Part shown: in pieces, positions 20,709 to 29,468 of the stretch
How the letters are laid out: every line of letters begins with the position of its first letter
Position numbering within the stretch: position 1 is the first letter of the stretch
From: Candidatus Peribacteria bacterium
Lineage (GTDB): Bacteria; Patescibacteria; JAEDAM01; Absconditabacterales; Absconditicoccaceae
DNA: 42,847 nucleotides
Reading direction: 5' to 3'
Assembly (NCBI GenBank): GCA_031261265.1
Contig: JAISKI010000047.1
Span: forward strand, 1-42,847
The notes under the pieces: generated by a model
What the model was told of the DNA's origin: nothing
Seen by the model: only the letters and a program-made list of their open reading frames with translations
Databases searched by the model: none
Made by a program: the position numbers and the translations under genes

Positions 20709-21215
20709 ATGCTTATGCCTGAAATTGTCCAAAGTGCTGGAGGTATTATTTATTATATTGCTTCCGATGGAGAACCACGTTATCTCCTCATCAAACGCCA
20801 TGCCCTTTCTGGGAAAATTGAACGAGTTGCCCCCAAAGGGAAAATCCAAAGAGGGGAAACCGAAAAAGAATCTGCGATCAGAGAAATCGGAGAAGAAACC
20901 TGAATCAAAAAAGAGCATCTCATCGTTAAACAATTACTTGGCACCACCTCCCTCAGGAGCAGTGAAACCAAAAGAGGGCATTTAGACAAGGATGTGACAT
21001 ATTTTCTGATGAAATATACAGGATCTCCCGATGCGATTCAGTTGATTGAAGGGGAGGGGTATATCGGGATTTACAAATGGTTTACTATCCAAGAAATTAT
21101 CAATCTGATTTATTATGAAGATATTAGAGAGCTCTTTAGAAAAAGCTATTTTTTAGTCAAAGAAGCTCAAAAAAATCAGGATATTAAAAAAGATTTTCTC
21201 GAAAAATTGAAATAA
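20709..21215 (+). CDS. Nudix hydrolase
   Basis: 168-residue hydrolase of nucleoside diphosphate-linked compounds. The Nudix box reads GKIQRGETEKESAIREIGEE, then Thr and a UGA-encoded Gly (20901-20903). The final conserved G of GX5EX7REUXEEXG is therefore a recoded stop. Upstream is SAGGIIYYIASDGEPRYLLIKR, a typical beta-strand entry. The most probable start is M at 20709 or 20715. Lys/Arg-rich substrate loops resemble diadenosine-polyphosphate or 8-oxo-dGTP hydrolases of the MutT/Ap4A group, but the substrate is not fixed by sequence. It ends in UAA, followed by a weak hairpin and the HPF-like gene. Confidence 0.9.
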
Positions 21216-21295
21216 AAAGAGTTGCTTTTTTCTGGCTTTTCTGTATCTTGAAAAGAAAGTATTGATGCTTTTATTTCTTAATCCATACTATTCCA

Positions 21296-21652
21296 ATGGC
21301 AGAACCTCTCCTTTCCGTGACCGAACTTAAAGAAAGATTTGTCGATGTATCTGAAGTGATGCAAGCCGACATCAAAAAACTTGTACAACACCAGCTCAAT
21401 AACAAATGTCAAGCCATCCTCAAAAAGGTGTACAGCAAAAATCCAGATGCTAAAGTGAGTATTGAATATACTATCACCAAAAATAAACAAGGAAAATATG
21501 AATCAGATTTTGTTTTCACCGCAGATGGAGAGAAATTTATTACGGATAGTCACCAAGGATTCAAAGTAGCTACAGACTTGATTACTCATGCTTTCGATAA
21601 ACGAAAAAGAGCACTTCTCGGAGTTTTTGGACGAAAAAGACTCTTCAAATAA
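21296..21652 (+). CDS. Small protein resembling ribosome hibernation factor (HPF/RaiA)
   Basis: 118 residues without UGA codons. The middle has two strands with a polar turn (AKVSIEYTITKNKQGKYESDF), then VFTADGEKFITDSHQGFKVATDLITHAFDKRKRALLG. A strand pair followed by a D-x3-A-x-D-type helix ending in basic residues is the outline of HPF/RaiA proteins that bind idle 30S subunits. Length is right for the short form. Identity is tentative: no single invariant motif proves it. It sits between a Nudix hydrolase and greA, which fits stress physiology but does not decide the matter. Confidence 0.45.
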   Translation: MAEPLLSVTELKERFVDVSEVMQADIKKLVQHQLNNKCQAILKKVYSKNPDAKVSIEYTITKNKQGKYESDFVFTADGEKFITDSHQGFKVATDLITHAFDKRKRALLGVFGRKRLFK

Positions 21653-21682
21653 TCGGTATTTTATTTTTTATGCACTACGCTT

Positions 21683-22177
21683 ATGGCACACACAAAAAAA
21701 ATTAGTAGAGAGGGATATGAAAAACTCGTAAACGAACTTTCAGAGCTCAAACAAGTCAGACTCCCAGCTGTTTTGGTCACGCTTGCAGAAGCGAAAGAAA
21801 TGGGAGATCTTTCAGAAAACTTTGATTATAAGTCTGCACTCGAAGAAAAGGATTTTATCAATTCAAGAATGAAACAAATCGAAGAATTGATCGAGGATGT
21901 AGAAATCGTTGACGAAGCAGATGGAGCAGAAAAACCTGAAACATCCAAAAAAGTAGTAGAATTCTGATCTAAAGTGAAAGTGAAGATCGAAGACGAAGAA
22001 AAAGAATATGAAGTGACGATCGTGGGAAGCGGAGAAGTGGGTACCAAAGAGGAAAATCTTCTCGTATCTCTGGATTCACCTCTTGGGCAAGCGATCAGAG
22101 GAAAAGCTGTAGGAGATACCGTAAAAATGAGATTAGCTACCACGAGAAAAGATGTAAAAATTCTGAGTATTGGATAG
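21683..22177 (+). CDS. greA: Transcription elongation factor GreA
   Basis: 164-residue GreA, which rescues backtracked RNA polymerase by stimulating transcript cleavage. The N-terminal coiled coil includes the acidic tip LAEAKEMGDLSENFDYKSA (about residues 33-51), where the catalytic acidic pair is expected. After KVVEF a UGA-Gly (21965-21967) opens the C-terminal FKBP-like domain with SPLGQAIRGKAVGDTVKM. The stop is UAG. All GreA landmarks are present and length is normal. It is followed by a weak hairpin (GGTCG/CGACC at about 22205-22222) with a short T run. Confidence 0.95.
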
Positions 22178-22318
22178 AAAGATCCTGCTTGAAAACTTAG
22201 TATTGGTCGTCTCTTGGCGACCTTTTCAAATGATTTGATCTTTGGGGAATGACTTGAAGAAAAATCTGAAGAAAATTCTCTGGAAATTACCCCACAAAAC
22301 CCTATTATCATATCAATC

Positions 22319-22382
22319 AATCCTCTGAAATCCTTTTTAATCATCCGAAATCCCCTCAAATCCTCTGAAATCCTTTTTAATC
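22319..22382. repeat. Direct repeat upstream of pheS
   Basis: A 24-base sequence beginning AATCCTCTGAAATCC occurs twice, at 22319-22342 and 22359-22382, a 40-base period. Further partial GAAATCC units lie between and after, ending 20 bases before the pheS ATG. No coding frame fits. It is too short for a CRISPR array. It could be a leader repeat. Confidence 0.6.
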
Positions 22383-22402
22383 TTCTGTAATCTTACCAAA
22401 CC

Positions 22403-23425
22403 ATGGACAAAAATCAGATTCTCGCTGAGCTTTCCGCTACTACGACCAAGGAAGCCTTAGAAACACGATATCAAACCTATCTCGGAAAAAAAGGCTCCGT
22501 CACGAACGAATTCAAAACGATGGGAAGCCTCTCTCCCGATGAAAGAAAGGAGAAAGGACAATTTCTTTCAGACTTAAAAACTGTTTTGGAAACCGCATAT
22601 GCTGAGAAAGAGCAAAGTTTCTCAATGTCCGAAATCAACGAATTACTTGGGAAAGAGCTGATTGATATTTCGCTTCCGTGAAAAAAACTGGAACAAGGCT
22701 ATTACCATTTGCTGGTAAAAACCAGAAGAGAAATGGAAGAAATCGCTCAATCTATGGGATTTATTGTAGAACTGGGGACAGAAGTCGTGAGCAAATACGA
22801 GAATTTTGAAGCGGTAAATATCCCAATTACCCACCCCGCAACGGAAATGCACGACACCATTTATCTCAAACAAAAAGACACCAGAGGAGAAAATTATGTA
22901 TTGAGAACTCATACTTCTTCCGCTCAGAATTACATCATCAAAAAGCACGGTGTGCCGATTAAGGCGATTTTGCCAGGGCGTTGCTATCGTTTTGATGAAA
23001 TGGACGCGACTCACGACACGATGTTCTACCAATGCGAAGGGGTGTATATCGATAAAAATATCTCTATCGCCAATTTCAAAAATGTGATAGAAACCTTCCT
23101 CTCTGCGACCTTGAAAAAGAAAGTAGAAGTCAGAATGCGTCCTGGATTTTTTCCGTTTGTGGAGCCAGGATTTGAAATTGACGCAAGATATGAATATGTA
23201 GACCAAAAGACAGGAGAAACTCAGCTTTCTAAATGGATTGAGTTGCTGGGAGCTGGAATGATTCACCCAAATGTATTGAAAAACGCGGGGGTAGACCCAA
23301 AAGAAGGACGGACAGGATTCGCCTTTGGAATTGGGATCAATAGGGTGACGGCGATGAAATATGGAATCAAAGATATTAGATATTTCACGAATGGGGATTT
23401 AAGATTCACTAAATCCTTTGCATAG
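22403..23425 (+). CDS. pheS: Phenylalanyl-tRNA synthetase alpha subunit
   Basis: 340-residue catalytic subunit that charges tRNA-Phe. The N-terminal coiled coil is followed by LPGKKLEQGYYHLL, where G is UGA at 22679-22681. Class II motif 2 is seen as RTHTSSAQ and PGRCYRFDEMDATH. FFPFVEPGFEID and the motif-3 stretch GFAFGIGINRVTAMKYGIKD close the active site. The usual GMGxER is GIGINR here, a mild divergence at the ATP-contact arginine region, with Arg retained one position on. It ends in UAG. The beta subunit (pheT) is not next to it in this window. Confidence 0.95.
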
Positions 23426-23506
23426 AGCTTGAAAAACTTCCCACAATTCCTAAACTAAAACGTAGTTGAATTATTCAGCTTATTTTATCCTCTTTCTCTT
23501 CTACAA

Positions 23507-24049
23507 ATGACTGCACTCTTCATTCTCTTAGGACTTATTATTATCTGTGCAATTCGATATTTCAGCCTCTACAACACCATCGTCAAACTCAAAACTACCA
23601 GAGAAAACGCTCTCTCTGACATTGATGTGCAAATGAATATGAGGTTTGACCTCGTTGATAACTTGGTAAATACCGTAAAAGGTTATGCAAAGCACGAGAA
23701 AACTGCACTCGAAGATGTGATCAAAGCCAGAAACAATTTTGCTTCAGCTACCAATATCCAAGAAAAAGCTGATGCTAATAATCAAGTGACCTCTGCATTG
23801 AAGAGTATCTTTGCTTTAGCAGAAGCCTATCCAGAACTCAAAGCTAATACGAACTTTCTTCAGCTTCAGAATGAGCTTTCTGATATCGAAAACAAAATCG
23901 CTGCTGCGAGAAGATTTTTCAATGCAACGACCAAAGAATACAATACTGTCATTCAGCAATTTCCTGCGAATATCTTATTTCACAAAACGCCAGAAAAATA
24001 TTTTGAATGAGAGGAGGAAATCAAAAAAGCTCCAAAAGTGGAATTTTAA
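23507..24049 (+). CDS. lemA: LemA family membrane protein
   Basis: 180 residues with an N-terminal transmembrane helix (FILLGLIIICAI), then a long helical domain. Family motifs: LYNTIVKLKTTRENALSDIDVQMNMRFDLVDNLVNTVKGYA, then ENKIAAARRFFNATTKEYNT and FPANILF. The C-terminal FEGEEEIKKAPKVEF is reached through a UGA-Gly at 24008-24010 and matches the usual LemA ending. Its role is not well defined; it is probably exposed at the envelope. The UAA stop overlaps the ATG of the next gene (TAATG), indicating coupling. Confidence 0.93.
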
Positions 24050-24420
24050 TGAAAAATCAGACTCTCGACTCGATAATCCCTTCCGACTACACCAACTCTG
24101 AACTTCAGAGAGCTTTTTTCAAACAACATATCGGCAAGCAATTCAAATTCAACACCCAATTTATGGAACGAATGCAAGAACATAAAGGAAAAAAAACTTA
24201 TCAAGAAGCGATAACTGAATGGGAAAGGCTTCATCAAGAAAGAAAAAACGGGGTGAAATATCCCCTTAAGCCACAATTTGCTTACAATCAATATACGAGA
24301 GATTTCTTCGCTGACAACCCTTGAAAAACGAGGCAAGACGGTATCAAGTGTTGGAATACAAAAAAAACAAAAATCCCCAATCCAAAATATGAGAGAACTG
24401 ATTTAAGTTTCTTACTATAA
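24049..24420 (+). CDS. DUF6434-like small protein
   Basis: 123 residues starting at the ATG that overlaps the lemA stop. It contains FKFNTQFMERMQEHKGKKTY, then QEAITEWERLHQERKNG, then FAYNQYTRDFFADNPGKTRQ and DGIKCWNTKK. This arrangement resembles the DUF6434 domain found at the end of SAP-domain proteins; a DNA- or nucleoid-related role has been guessed for such proteins. The Gly in FFADNPG is UGA (24322-24324); without it the domain would be cut. The stop is UAA, 26 bases before the convergent metal-transport gene. Confidence 0.75.
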
Positions 24421-24446
24421 AATACCAGAGCTTACCACTGGAGTCT

Positions 24447-25784
24447 CTACTTCACTACAACTTTTGCATTGTGAGGGAGTCCCATCGCACAGAGAAAATC
24501 GTATTCTCCCGATTTTTTAGGCTTGACGTGAAAGGTGATCTGTTTCCCTTTTTCTACAGATTGTATGTTATTGTCTAATCCAGAGATGAAAATTGTGGAC
24601 ATACATCCGTAGAGGGTAGTTTGTGCATCAATCACAATCTCGTATTCCTTCCCCAGAGTTAGTTCTATCTCATGAGGTTGTAAAAAATCTTTGGCGGTGT
24701 AAGTCATCAGAATTTTCTCTCTATTTTCCCCAGCAATAAACTCTGATCCTCCACGGAGATTAGCTCGCACGACTCCGTAAGAATTAGCAATATTATATAC
24801 CCCGAGCAAAAGCACTAATACTCCGATTGCTTTATATGCGATGTTAGCGATTTTCCCCTTAAAAAGAGAAGTCAGACTTCCAATCCCGATCAGCCCAGGC
24901 AAGGTTCCTATAGCGAAGAGAGCCATCACTGCCATCCCCATCCAAAAACTTCCCGTACCGATGGCGTAAAGTTGCATTGCAAACGTAAATCCACACGGCA
25001 CAAAGAAGGTCAAAACCCCACTGATTATCGCCTTCCATACTCCCTGCTTTTTACTCCCAATAATCTCATCTTCTCCTTGACTAAACCATTTCCCTGTCGG
25101 GAGAGCGAGCGTGATTTGTTGTAATTTTGGAGAAAGCTCCGTCAAATTCACTCCCAAAAGCAACATTACTACTCCTACTAAGAGCATCATAATTGCCATG
25201 ACGAGTGGGGAGAGCGTAAGTACCCCTCCAAAGAGCCCCAAGACCCCTCCCAAAAGCCCAAATCCCACGATTCTTCCCATATTAAACCGAAAATGGGGAA
25301 TCAGCTTTTTCCCAAAACTTTGTTCACTATTTTTCGCATTCCATTGACTAGAGATTGCGAGTACCAATCCGCCTACTACCGCCATACAGCTCGAAAATCC
25401 TGCCGTGAGTCCGATGAGAAGCACAATTCCTAGTGAGGGTGCATTCTCCTGAATATTGAAAAAGCTGGAAACACCTGTCGCTTTCAAGACAAAATAGAGA
25501 AAGATGAAAAAAATCAGACTTATGAGAGCGATTTTATAGTCCGCCAAGCTTTTGCTGAATCGTGGACGAGCAACGGGTTTCTCCACAAGTTCATAGCCAC
25601 TTTCACGAAGGACATTGCCGATTTCCTTAAAATCAAGATTCCCTTCATATCGGAGCTTTACCGTTCCTTTGCGAATATTTGCATCCACCGTCTGAATGCG
25701 GGGAAGTTTGATCAGCGTTTTTTCTACCAGAATTTTGCAGGCATTACAATGCATTCCTTTAAGATAGAGTACCGTGGTTTTCAT
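24447..25784 (-). CDS. HMA-SafE(DsbD-like)-cupredoxin fusion, metal handling
   Basis: 445-residue three-part protein. Residues 1-70 are a heavy-metal-associated domain with GMHCNAC (MxCxxC). Residues about 85-330 form a six- or more-helix membrane domain of the SafE/DsbD_2 type, with GLTAGFSSCMAVVGGLVLA and GVLTFFVPCGFTFAMQLYA, each with a Cys/Pro-Cys in a helix. The last 100 residues resemble a cupredoxin-like domain ending YDFLCAMGLPH, with Cys, Met and His as copper-type ligands. The fusion suggests copper uptake, export or delivery. It contains about 48 glycines and not one UGA, in contrast to other genes here. It ends in UAG. Confidence 0.88.
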   Translation of the reverse strand: MKTTVLYLKGMHCNACKILVEKTLIKLPRIQTVDANIRKGTVKLRYEGNLDFKEIGNVLRESGYELVEKPVARPRFSKSLADYKIALISLIFFIFLYFVLKATGVSSFFNIQENAPSLGIVLLIGLTAGFSSCMAVVGGLVLAISSQWNAKNSEQSFGKKLIPHFRFNMGRIVGFGLLGGVLGLFGGVLTLSPLVMAIMMLLVGVVMLLLGVNLTELSPKLQQITLALPTGKWFSQGEDEIIGSKKQGVWKAIISGVLTFFVPCGFTFAMQLYAIGTGSFWMGMAVMALFAIGTLPGLIGIGSLTSLFKGKIANIAYKAIGVLVLLLGVYNIANSYGVVRANLRGGSEFIAGENREKILMTYTAKDFLQPHEIELTLGKEYEIVIDAQTTLYGCMSTIFISGLDNNIQSVEKGKQITFHVKPKKSGEYDFLCAMGLPHNAKVVVK

Positions 25785-25810
25785 GAGAAGGGGAGAGATA
25801 AAATAAAAGA

Positions 25811-26422
25811 TTACTGTATATCATTAGAAGGTTGATGAAGATTTTGTAAGAGATAGCTCTTCAAGTGTTCCACAAGAGTGGTAAATAACGTCTGATCTTG
25901 CAGGAGCTTTTCTCTGAACCAGCGAGGAATTTCCATTTGTATGCCCGTAGTATTGAGATTGATAATATTATCCGCTTCTTCTCCTGGGAATACTTGTCTA
26001 TAAGTGAAGTCAATACCTAGACTCTCAGCTTTCGTTTTGCAATGTTCATAGAATTTCTTTGTTAGCTCATCATTACCTCCACCAATATCAATACTCCTGC
26101 AATTTTCATCACTACATCCATGAAAAGAAAGACTGATTTTTGCTTGTTTTACCATTTTTTGTGCTAAAGGATCATCAAAATGGGTGGTGGTAATATGTAA
26201 ATCTCGATTATCTGAGGGTTTTCTGCCAGCAAAGATATAGTAGGCAAATTCGTCTCCTGCTAAGGCTTTTACAATTTCTTCGGTACCTAGCTCAATCCAT
26301 CCTCCATGAATAGCTAAAAGTGCGATATCGGGATGCTCTTCATTTCCTGTCAGAATTTCAAAGTCTTTTCCTTTTTGGTGATCATGAGATAGTTCAGTGA
26401 GTGTTTGATATGTATCTACCAT
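25811..26422 (-). CDS. Poly-gamma-glutamate hydrolase family protein
   Basis: 203 residues resembling the phage/Bacillus poly-gamma-glutamate hydrolase family (zinc peptidases). Visible motifs: LLAIHGGWIELGTEEIVKAL (about 35-55) with the zinc His-Gly-Gly-x-x-Glu, then YYIFAGRK, LHITTTHFDDP, ISLSFHGCSDENCRSIDIGG and GIQMEIPRWFRE with a late Glu. No signal peptide is seen, so it may act in the cytosol or be exported another way. No UGA codons; stop UAA. In a capsule-less host it may cut gamma-linked peptides from a prey or host cell; that is inference. Confidence 0.8.
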   Translation of the reverse strand: MVDTYQTLTELSHDHQKGKDFEILTGNEEHPDIALLAIHGGWIELGTEEIVKALAGDEFAYYIFAGRKPSDNRDLHITTTHFDDPLAQKMVKQAKISLSFHGCSDENCRSIDIGGGNDELTKKFYEHCKTKAESLGIDFTYRQVFPGEEADNIINLNTTGIQMEIPRWFREKLLQDQTLFTTLVEHLKSYLLQNLHQPSNDIQ

Positions 26423-26532
26423 CGCAGAGTTGATAATAAAAATATACCTAGGGGGTAGGTAGATAGCATAGGATTATCAGAAAAAAATGCAAGAGTAAAT
26501 GACAATATTTTGGATTGACATTGTAGAGGGAA

Positions 26533-27651
26533 TTATACAATCGTATCTGCCTCTCGATTGATTTTAAATCCTTTGGCATGCAGATTGAGTTTGGTGTATA
26601 CCACATCCATAAAATTTCTGACTTCTTTTCCTTTCAAAATAATATTATATCTATACTTTCCAAACATCTTGTAAATCAGTGGGGGAGTGGAGTAAATTTC
26701 CAAATCTTTCATCTCGTATTTCTCTGCCAAATAGAGTAATTCCTTGTAGAGGGTATCGACCTTAGTAAAGACTCTTTCCTCGATTTCATTCTTATACAAA
26801 ATGACACAGAGATCCGCAAACGGCGGATAATGATGCTGTTCCCTAAACTCATTCTCAATCTCGTAAAATCCGCTTTCATCTAATTTACAGGCCTTTCTGA
26901 TAGAGTAGTGATCAGGATTAAAACTCTGCACAATGAAATGTTTACTCGGATGCTTCGAAAAGGTCTCATACAGGAGCAGAAAATTATGCTCATTGGTATT
27001 GTAATCAGGAATATTAAGCCCCAAATCAGCATTGAGAAAAATGAGCAGATCGAGAGGAAAAGAGGGGATTGGTTGAGAAAGCAGACTCGTTCAAATTAAA
27101 ATATTGCTAGCACCTCCTTCCAGTTCACTCAAGAGTTTTTTAATTTTATTGGGAGAATTTACAGTTTCTGACTCCACAATAGTCGATTTCGCTCAGAATT
27201 CTGTTGCTATTTTTTCGGCAACCTGTTGAGTTCCTATCCCATAAGGAGAGATACGAGCACTCCCACATTTAGAGCAGGTTCTAGGCAGATTATATTGAGC
27301 TTTACAGATGTGGCAGAGTCCAATGAGTTCTCCATTGGTTTGCTTATGGTAGGAGATGGAGACCGAGCATTTTTCACACTGAGGGACAAACCCACAGTCG
27401 TAGCAGATAATCCCTGGGGAAAATCCTTTTTTATTCACAATGATTCAGATTCTTTTTCTCTGTTGAAGATATTTCTCGAGAGCTCTCATGGTTAATTCAG
27501 AAAAATAATGATCCAATTCTTTGGTCATATCTACGAGGAAAATATCTTTATTAGGATGGGAAAACTGTTCGTAATTCAAAGAGTCAGATAGAGAAAAAAT
27601 AAAAAATCAGAAAACTAACGAGAGTATATGATTCTGGAAAAACTTTTCCAT
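26533..27651 (-). CDS. PriA-like protein lacking the ATPase half
   Basis: 372 residues covering only the C-terminal half of primosomal protein PriA. Present: IFLVDMTKELDHYFS, NKKGFSPGIICYDCG and the zinc module with eight cysteines in CxxC pairs (CYDCGFVPQCEKC, CHICK, CSKCG). Also present are GIGTQQVAEKIATEF, ILIGTSLL (degenerate motif V) and the C-terminal domain FREQHHYPPFADLCVILY. Absent: the DNA-binding N-terminus and the Walker A and DEAH motifs. Motif III appears as GFFIFS instead of GSATPS, and the arginine-finger QVAGRAGR is TFSKHPSK. Joined across four UGA codons, stop UAA. It looks helicase-dead yet its zinc site is intact, so it is a specialised or decaying primosome protein. Confidence 0.78.
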
Positions 27652-27683
27652 GCTTTTTTTATCACAAAAAAACTAAAAATGTC

Positions 27684-27711
27684 TTGATATATATATGAAA
27701 ATAATTATAAT
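27684..27711 (+). promoter_or_regulatory. Sigma-70-type promoter for the lipoprotein cluster
   Basis: TTGATA (27684-27689) and TATAAT (27706-27711), spacing 16, 39 bases before the ATG at 27751. It drives three co-oriented lipoprotein genes that end at the terminator at 29351. Confidence 0.7.
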
Positions 27712-27750
27712 AAATTAAAATATAAAACAATAAAATAAAAATTAAAGCGT

Positions 27751-28368
27751 ATGAAAACAAAAAATTTGATTGTAGTAGTAGGACTGATAGTGTTCCTAGG
27801 GACAGGTTGTACCGACCCCCCAAAGGCTGTCGAAGGTAAGCCCATCTGTTGGGCAGAAAAGTATGGAGTGAATTTCTCCAGATGTGGCGAATCCAATTAC
27901 TTGTTCTCCGTTTCTAGTGGGAGTTGTAAAGATATTGCACTGACTCTTGCAAACGCACAAATCCTTTTCGAAAGCACAAATCCTGATTTGGAATTTGTGA
28001 ATGGATGTGTCGTGGGTAGTGGGGGAAACTGTCTGGTAGCTACTTATGTTGCTCGGACATCTCCTATATTCCAAGAAGGAGACGCTTACCCTTTCCATAA
28101 AAAATATGGGGTAGAGTTTGCCTCATCAGGTAAGGGAAGATACCTCTTCTATGACCATAATCATTCGTCAGGAGAAAGTGTTGCACCAACAGTTTTTGCA
28201 GCAAAAGCAGAATTTGAAAAAGAACATCCTAATTTGATGTTCGTGTGCAATTATGTTGTGGGTGCCTCAGGCGACTGTCTTGTAGTTAATTATCGTGCAA
28301 AACCGCCGGTAAGTGCTCCTTCAGAAGTCCCTTCTCCAGCTCCCTCGGACTCTATTCCCTCGGAGTAA
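27751..28368 (+). CDS. Lipoprotein 1 of a paralogous trio, two domain copies
   Basis: 205 residues. A signal peptide with lipobox LGTGC (Cys about 20) is followed by a short linker. Two copies of an 80-residue domain follow: first AEKYGVNFSRCGESNYLFSV ... LVATY, second KKYGVEFASSGKGRYLFYD ... CLVVNY. The tail is Pro/Ser-rich. Each copy has KYGV, a YLF strand, an A-x-FE helix and a GDCLV/GNCLV strand. No known family recognised. The protein is exported and lipid-anchored. It has no UGA codons. Confidence 0.8.
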   Translation: MKTKNLIVVVGLIVFLGTGCTDPPKAVEGKPICWAEKYGVNFSRCGESNYLFSVSSGSCKDIALTLANAQILFESTNPDLEFVNGCVVGSGGNCLVATYVARTSPIFQEGDAYPFHKKYGVEFASSGKGRYLFYDHNHSSGESVAPTVFAAKAEFEKEHPNLMFVCNYVVGASGDCLVVNYRAKPPVSAPSEVPSPAPSDSIPSE

Positions 28369-28403
28369 GTAGGTAAAATTAAGTAAAAACAAAAAAAGAA
28401 CAA

Positions 28404-28994
28404 ATGAAAAAAGTAGTATTGTTAGGATTGATAGTATGTCTGTTTACAAGTTGTAATCAGAATTCATCTTCATCCCCAAAGATTATCGATGGACGAGCCG
28501 TATGTTTCCATGAGAAGTATGGAGTAGAGTATGCCTCTTCTTCTGGAGAAAAACATTTCTTCTATGATACTAAATGTTTTAGAGGTGATGAAGTTGCTAT
28601 CACGCTTGTATCGGCACAGATCGAGTTTGAGAAGGAATATCCTAATCTAGAATGTAGATTTGGATATACGGTAGGTCCGTTGGGAGACTGTCTAGTAATT
28701 ACCTATACTAACCGAACTTCAAGTAAGGTGCTGGAATCTGATAGTATCTATTTTATAGAGAAGTATGGGGTGGATTTTGCTTCTTCTGGAGAGAGATATC
28801 TCTTCTATGATAGAAAGGAAAGTAAAAGCAAATCTATTGCAGTCACTCTTGCTGGAGCACAGGTCCAGTTTGAAAAGGAACACCCTGAACTGGAATGTAT
28901 CTTTGAATATACTGTAGGGAAGTTTGGAGACTGTCTAGTAGCCACCTATCGTGAAAAAGCAAAACCTTCAGTTGAGGTAGTAGAAACAGAGTAA
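28404..28994 (+). CDS. Lipoprotein 2 of a paralogous trio, two domain copies
   Basis: 196 residues, 35 bases after the first. The lipobox is LFTSC (Cys about 17). Two repeats follow: EKYGVEYASSSGEKHFFYD ... AQIEFEKEYPNLEC ... GDCLVITY, then EKYGVDFASSGERYLFYD ... AQVQFEKEHPELEC ... GDCLVATY. The two repeats are closer to each other and to copy 2 of the first lipoprotein than to copy 1. Function unknown. It is co-transcribed with its neighbours. Confidence 0.8.
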   Translation: MKKVVLLGLIVCLFTSCNQNSSSSPKIIDGRAVCFHEKYGVEYASSSGEKHFFYDTKCFRGDEVAITLVSAQIEFEKEYPNLECRFGYTVGPLGDCLVITYTNRTSSKVLESDSIYFIEKYGVDFASSGERYLFYDRKESKSKSIAVTLAGAQVQFEKEHPELECIFEYTVGKFGDCLVATYREKAKPSVEVVETE

Positions 28995-29008
28995 AAAATG
29001 TAAAAAAG

Positions 29009-29344
29009 ATGAAAAATTTAATTGTAGTACTTATCATGGGGCTAACAATGTCCCTATTATCGGGTTGCGAAGAAAAACCAACGGTTGTAGACGGGAAACC
29101 AATTTGTTGGGTAGAAAAATACGGTGTGAGCTACGCTCACGTGGGCAACCAATATATATTCCAGGTAAGTAGCCATACATTCGGCAAACCTATCGCAGAA
29201 AAGATAGCGATAGCACAAGGTCTCTTTGAGAGAGACCATCCTGATTTGAAATATGCAGGTGAACGTGCTAGCGGAGAGTATGGTCAAGTTGTCACCATTA
29301 CCTATTATCCGCGAGTAGCTTCGGATTCGGTAGCTACACAATAA
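29009..29344 (+). CDS. Lipoprotein 3 of a paralogous trio, one domain copy
   Basis: 111 residues, 14 bases after the second. The lipobox is LLSGC (Cys about 20). A single domain copy follows: DGKPICWVEKYGVSYAHVGN ... AIAQGLFERDHPDLKYAG ... VVTITYYPR. It lacks the Cys pair of GDCLV found in its paralogues, so the disulfide suggested there is not universal. It ends in UAA just before a strong terminator. Confidence 0.78.
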   Translation: MKNLIVVLIMGLTMSLLSGCEEKPTVVDGKPICWVEKYGVSYAHVGNQYIFQVSSHTFGKPIAEKIAIAQGLFERDHPDLKYAGERASGEYGQVVTITYYPRVASDSVATQ

Positions 29345-29350
29345 ATCTTA

Positions 29351-29395
29351 AGAGTAGTAGATTCCTGGAATCTCCAGGACTGCTACTCTTTTTCG
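29351..29395 (+). terminator. Strong intrinsic terminator after lipoprotein cluster
   Basis: AGAGTAGTAG (29351-29360) pairs with CTGCTACTCT (29380-29389), and an inner stem TCCTGG/CCAGGA extends it. A TTTTTCG run follows. It is the end of the three-lipoprotein operon. Confidence 0.88.
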
Positions 29396-29468
29396 TTTGT
29401 TTAATCTTCCCCTTGAAAAAACAGGGAGAAATGAGATACTACAGTCAGATTTATTTTTTTTCATCACT

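Noticed and set aside
20725..20985. Lys/Ser-rich frame overlapping the Nudix gene as a gene of its own
   Set aside because: It is the out-of-frame shadow of the Nudix box region; it is considered only as the tail of the 19738 frame.
22319..22382. CRISPR-like repeat array
   Set aside because: Only two units, with a 16-base spacer of similar composition and no cas genes nearby.
26533..27651. Full-length PriA split by sequencing error
   Set aside because: No Walker A or DEAH sequence is found upstream in any frame up to the promoter of the lipoprotein cluster.
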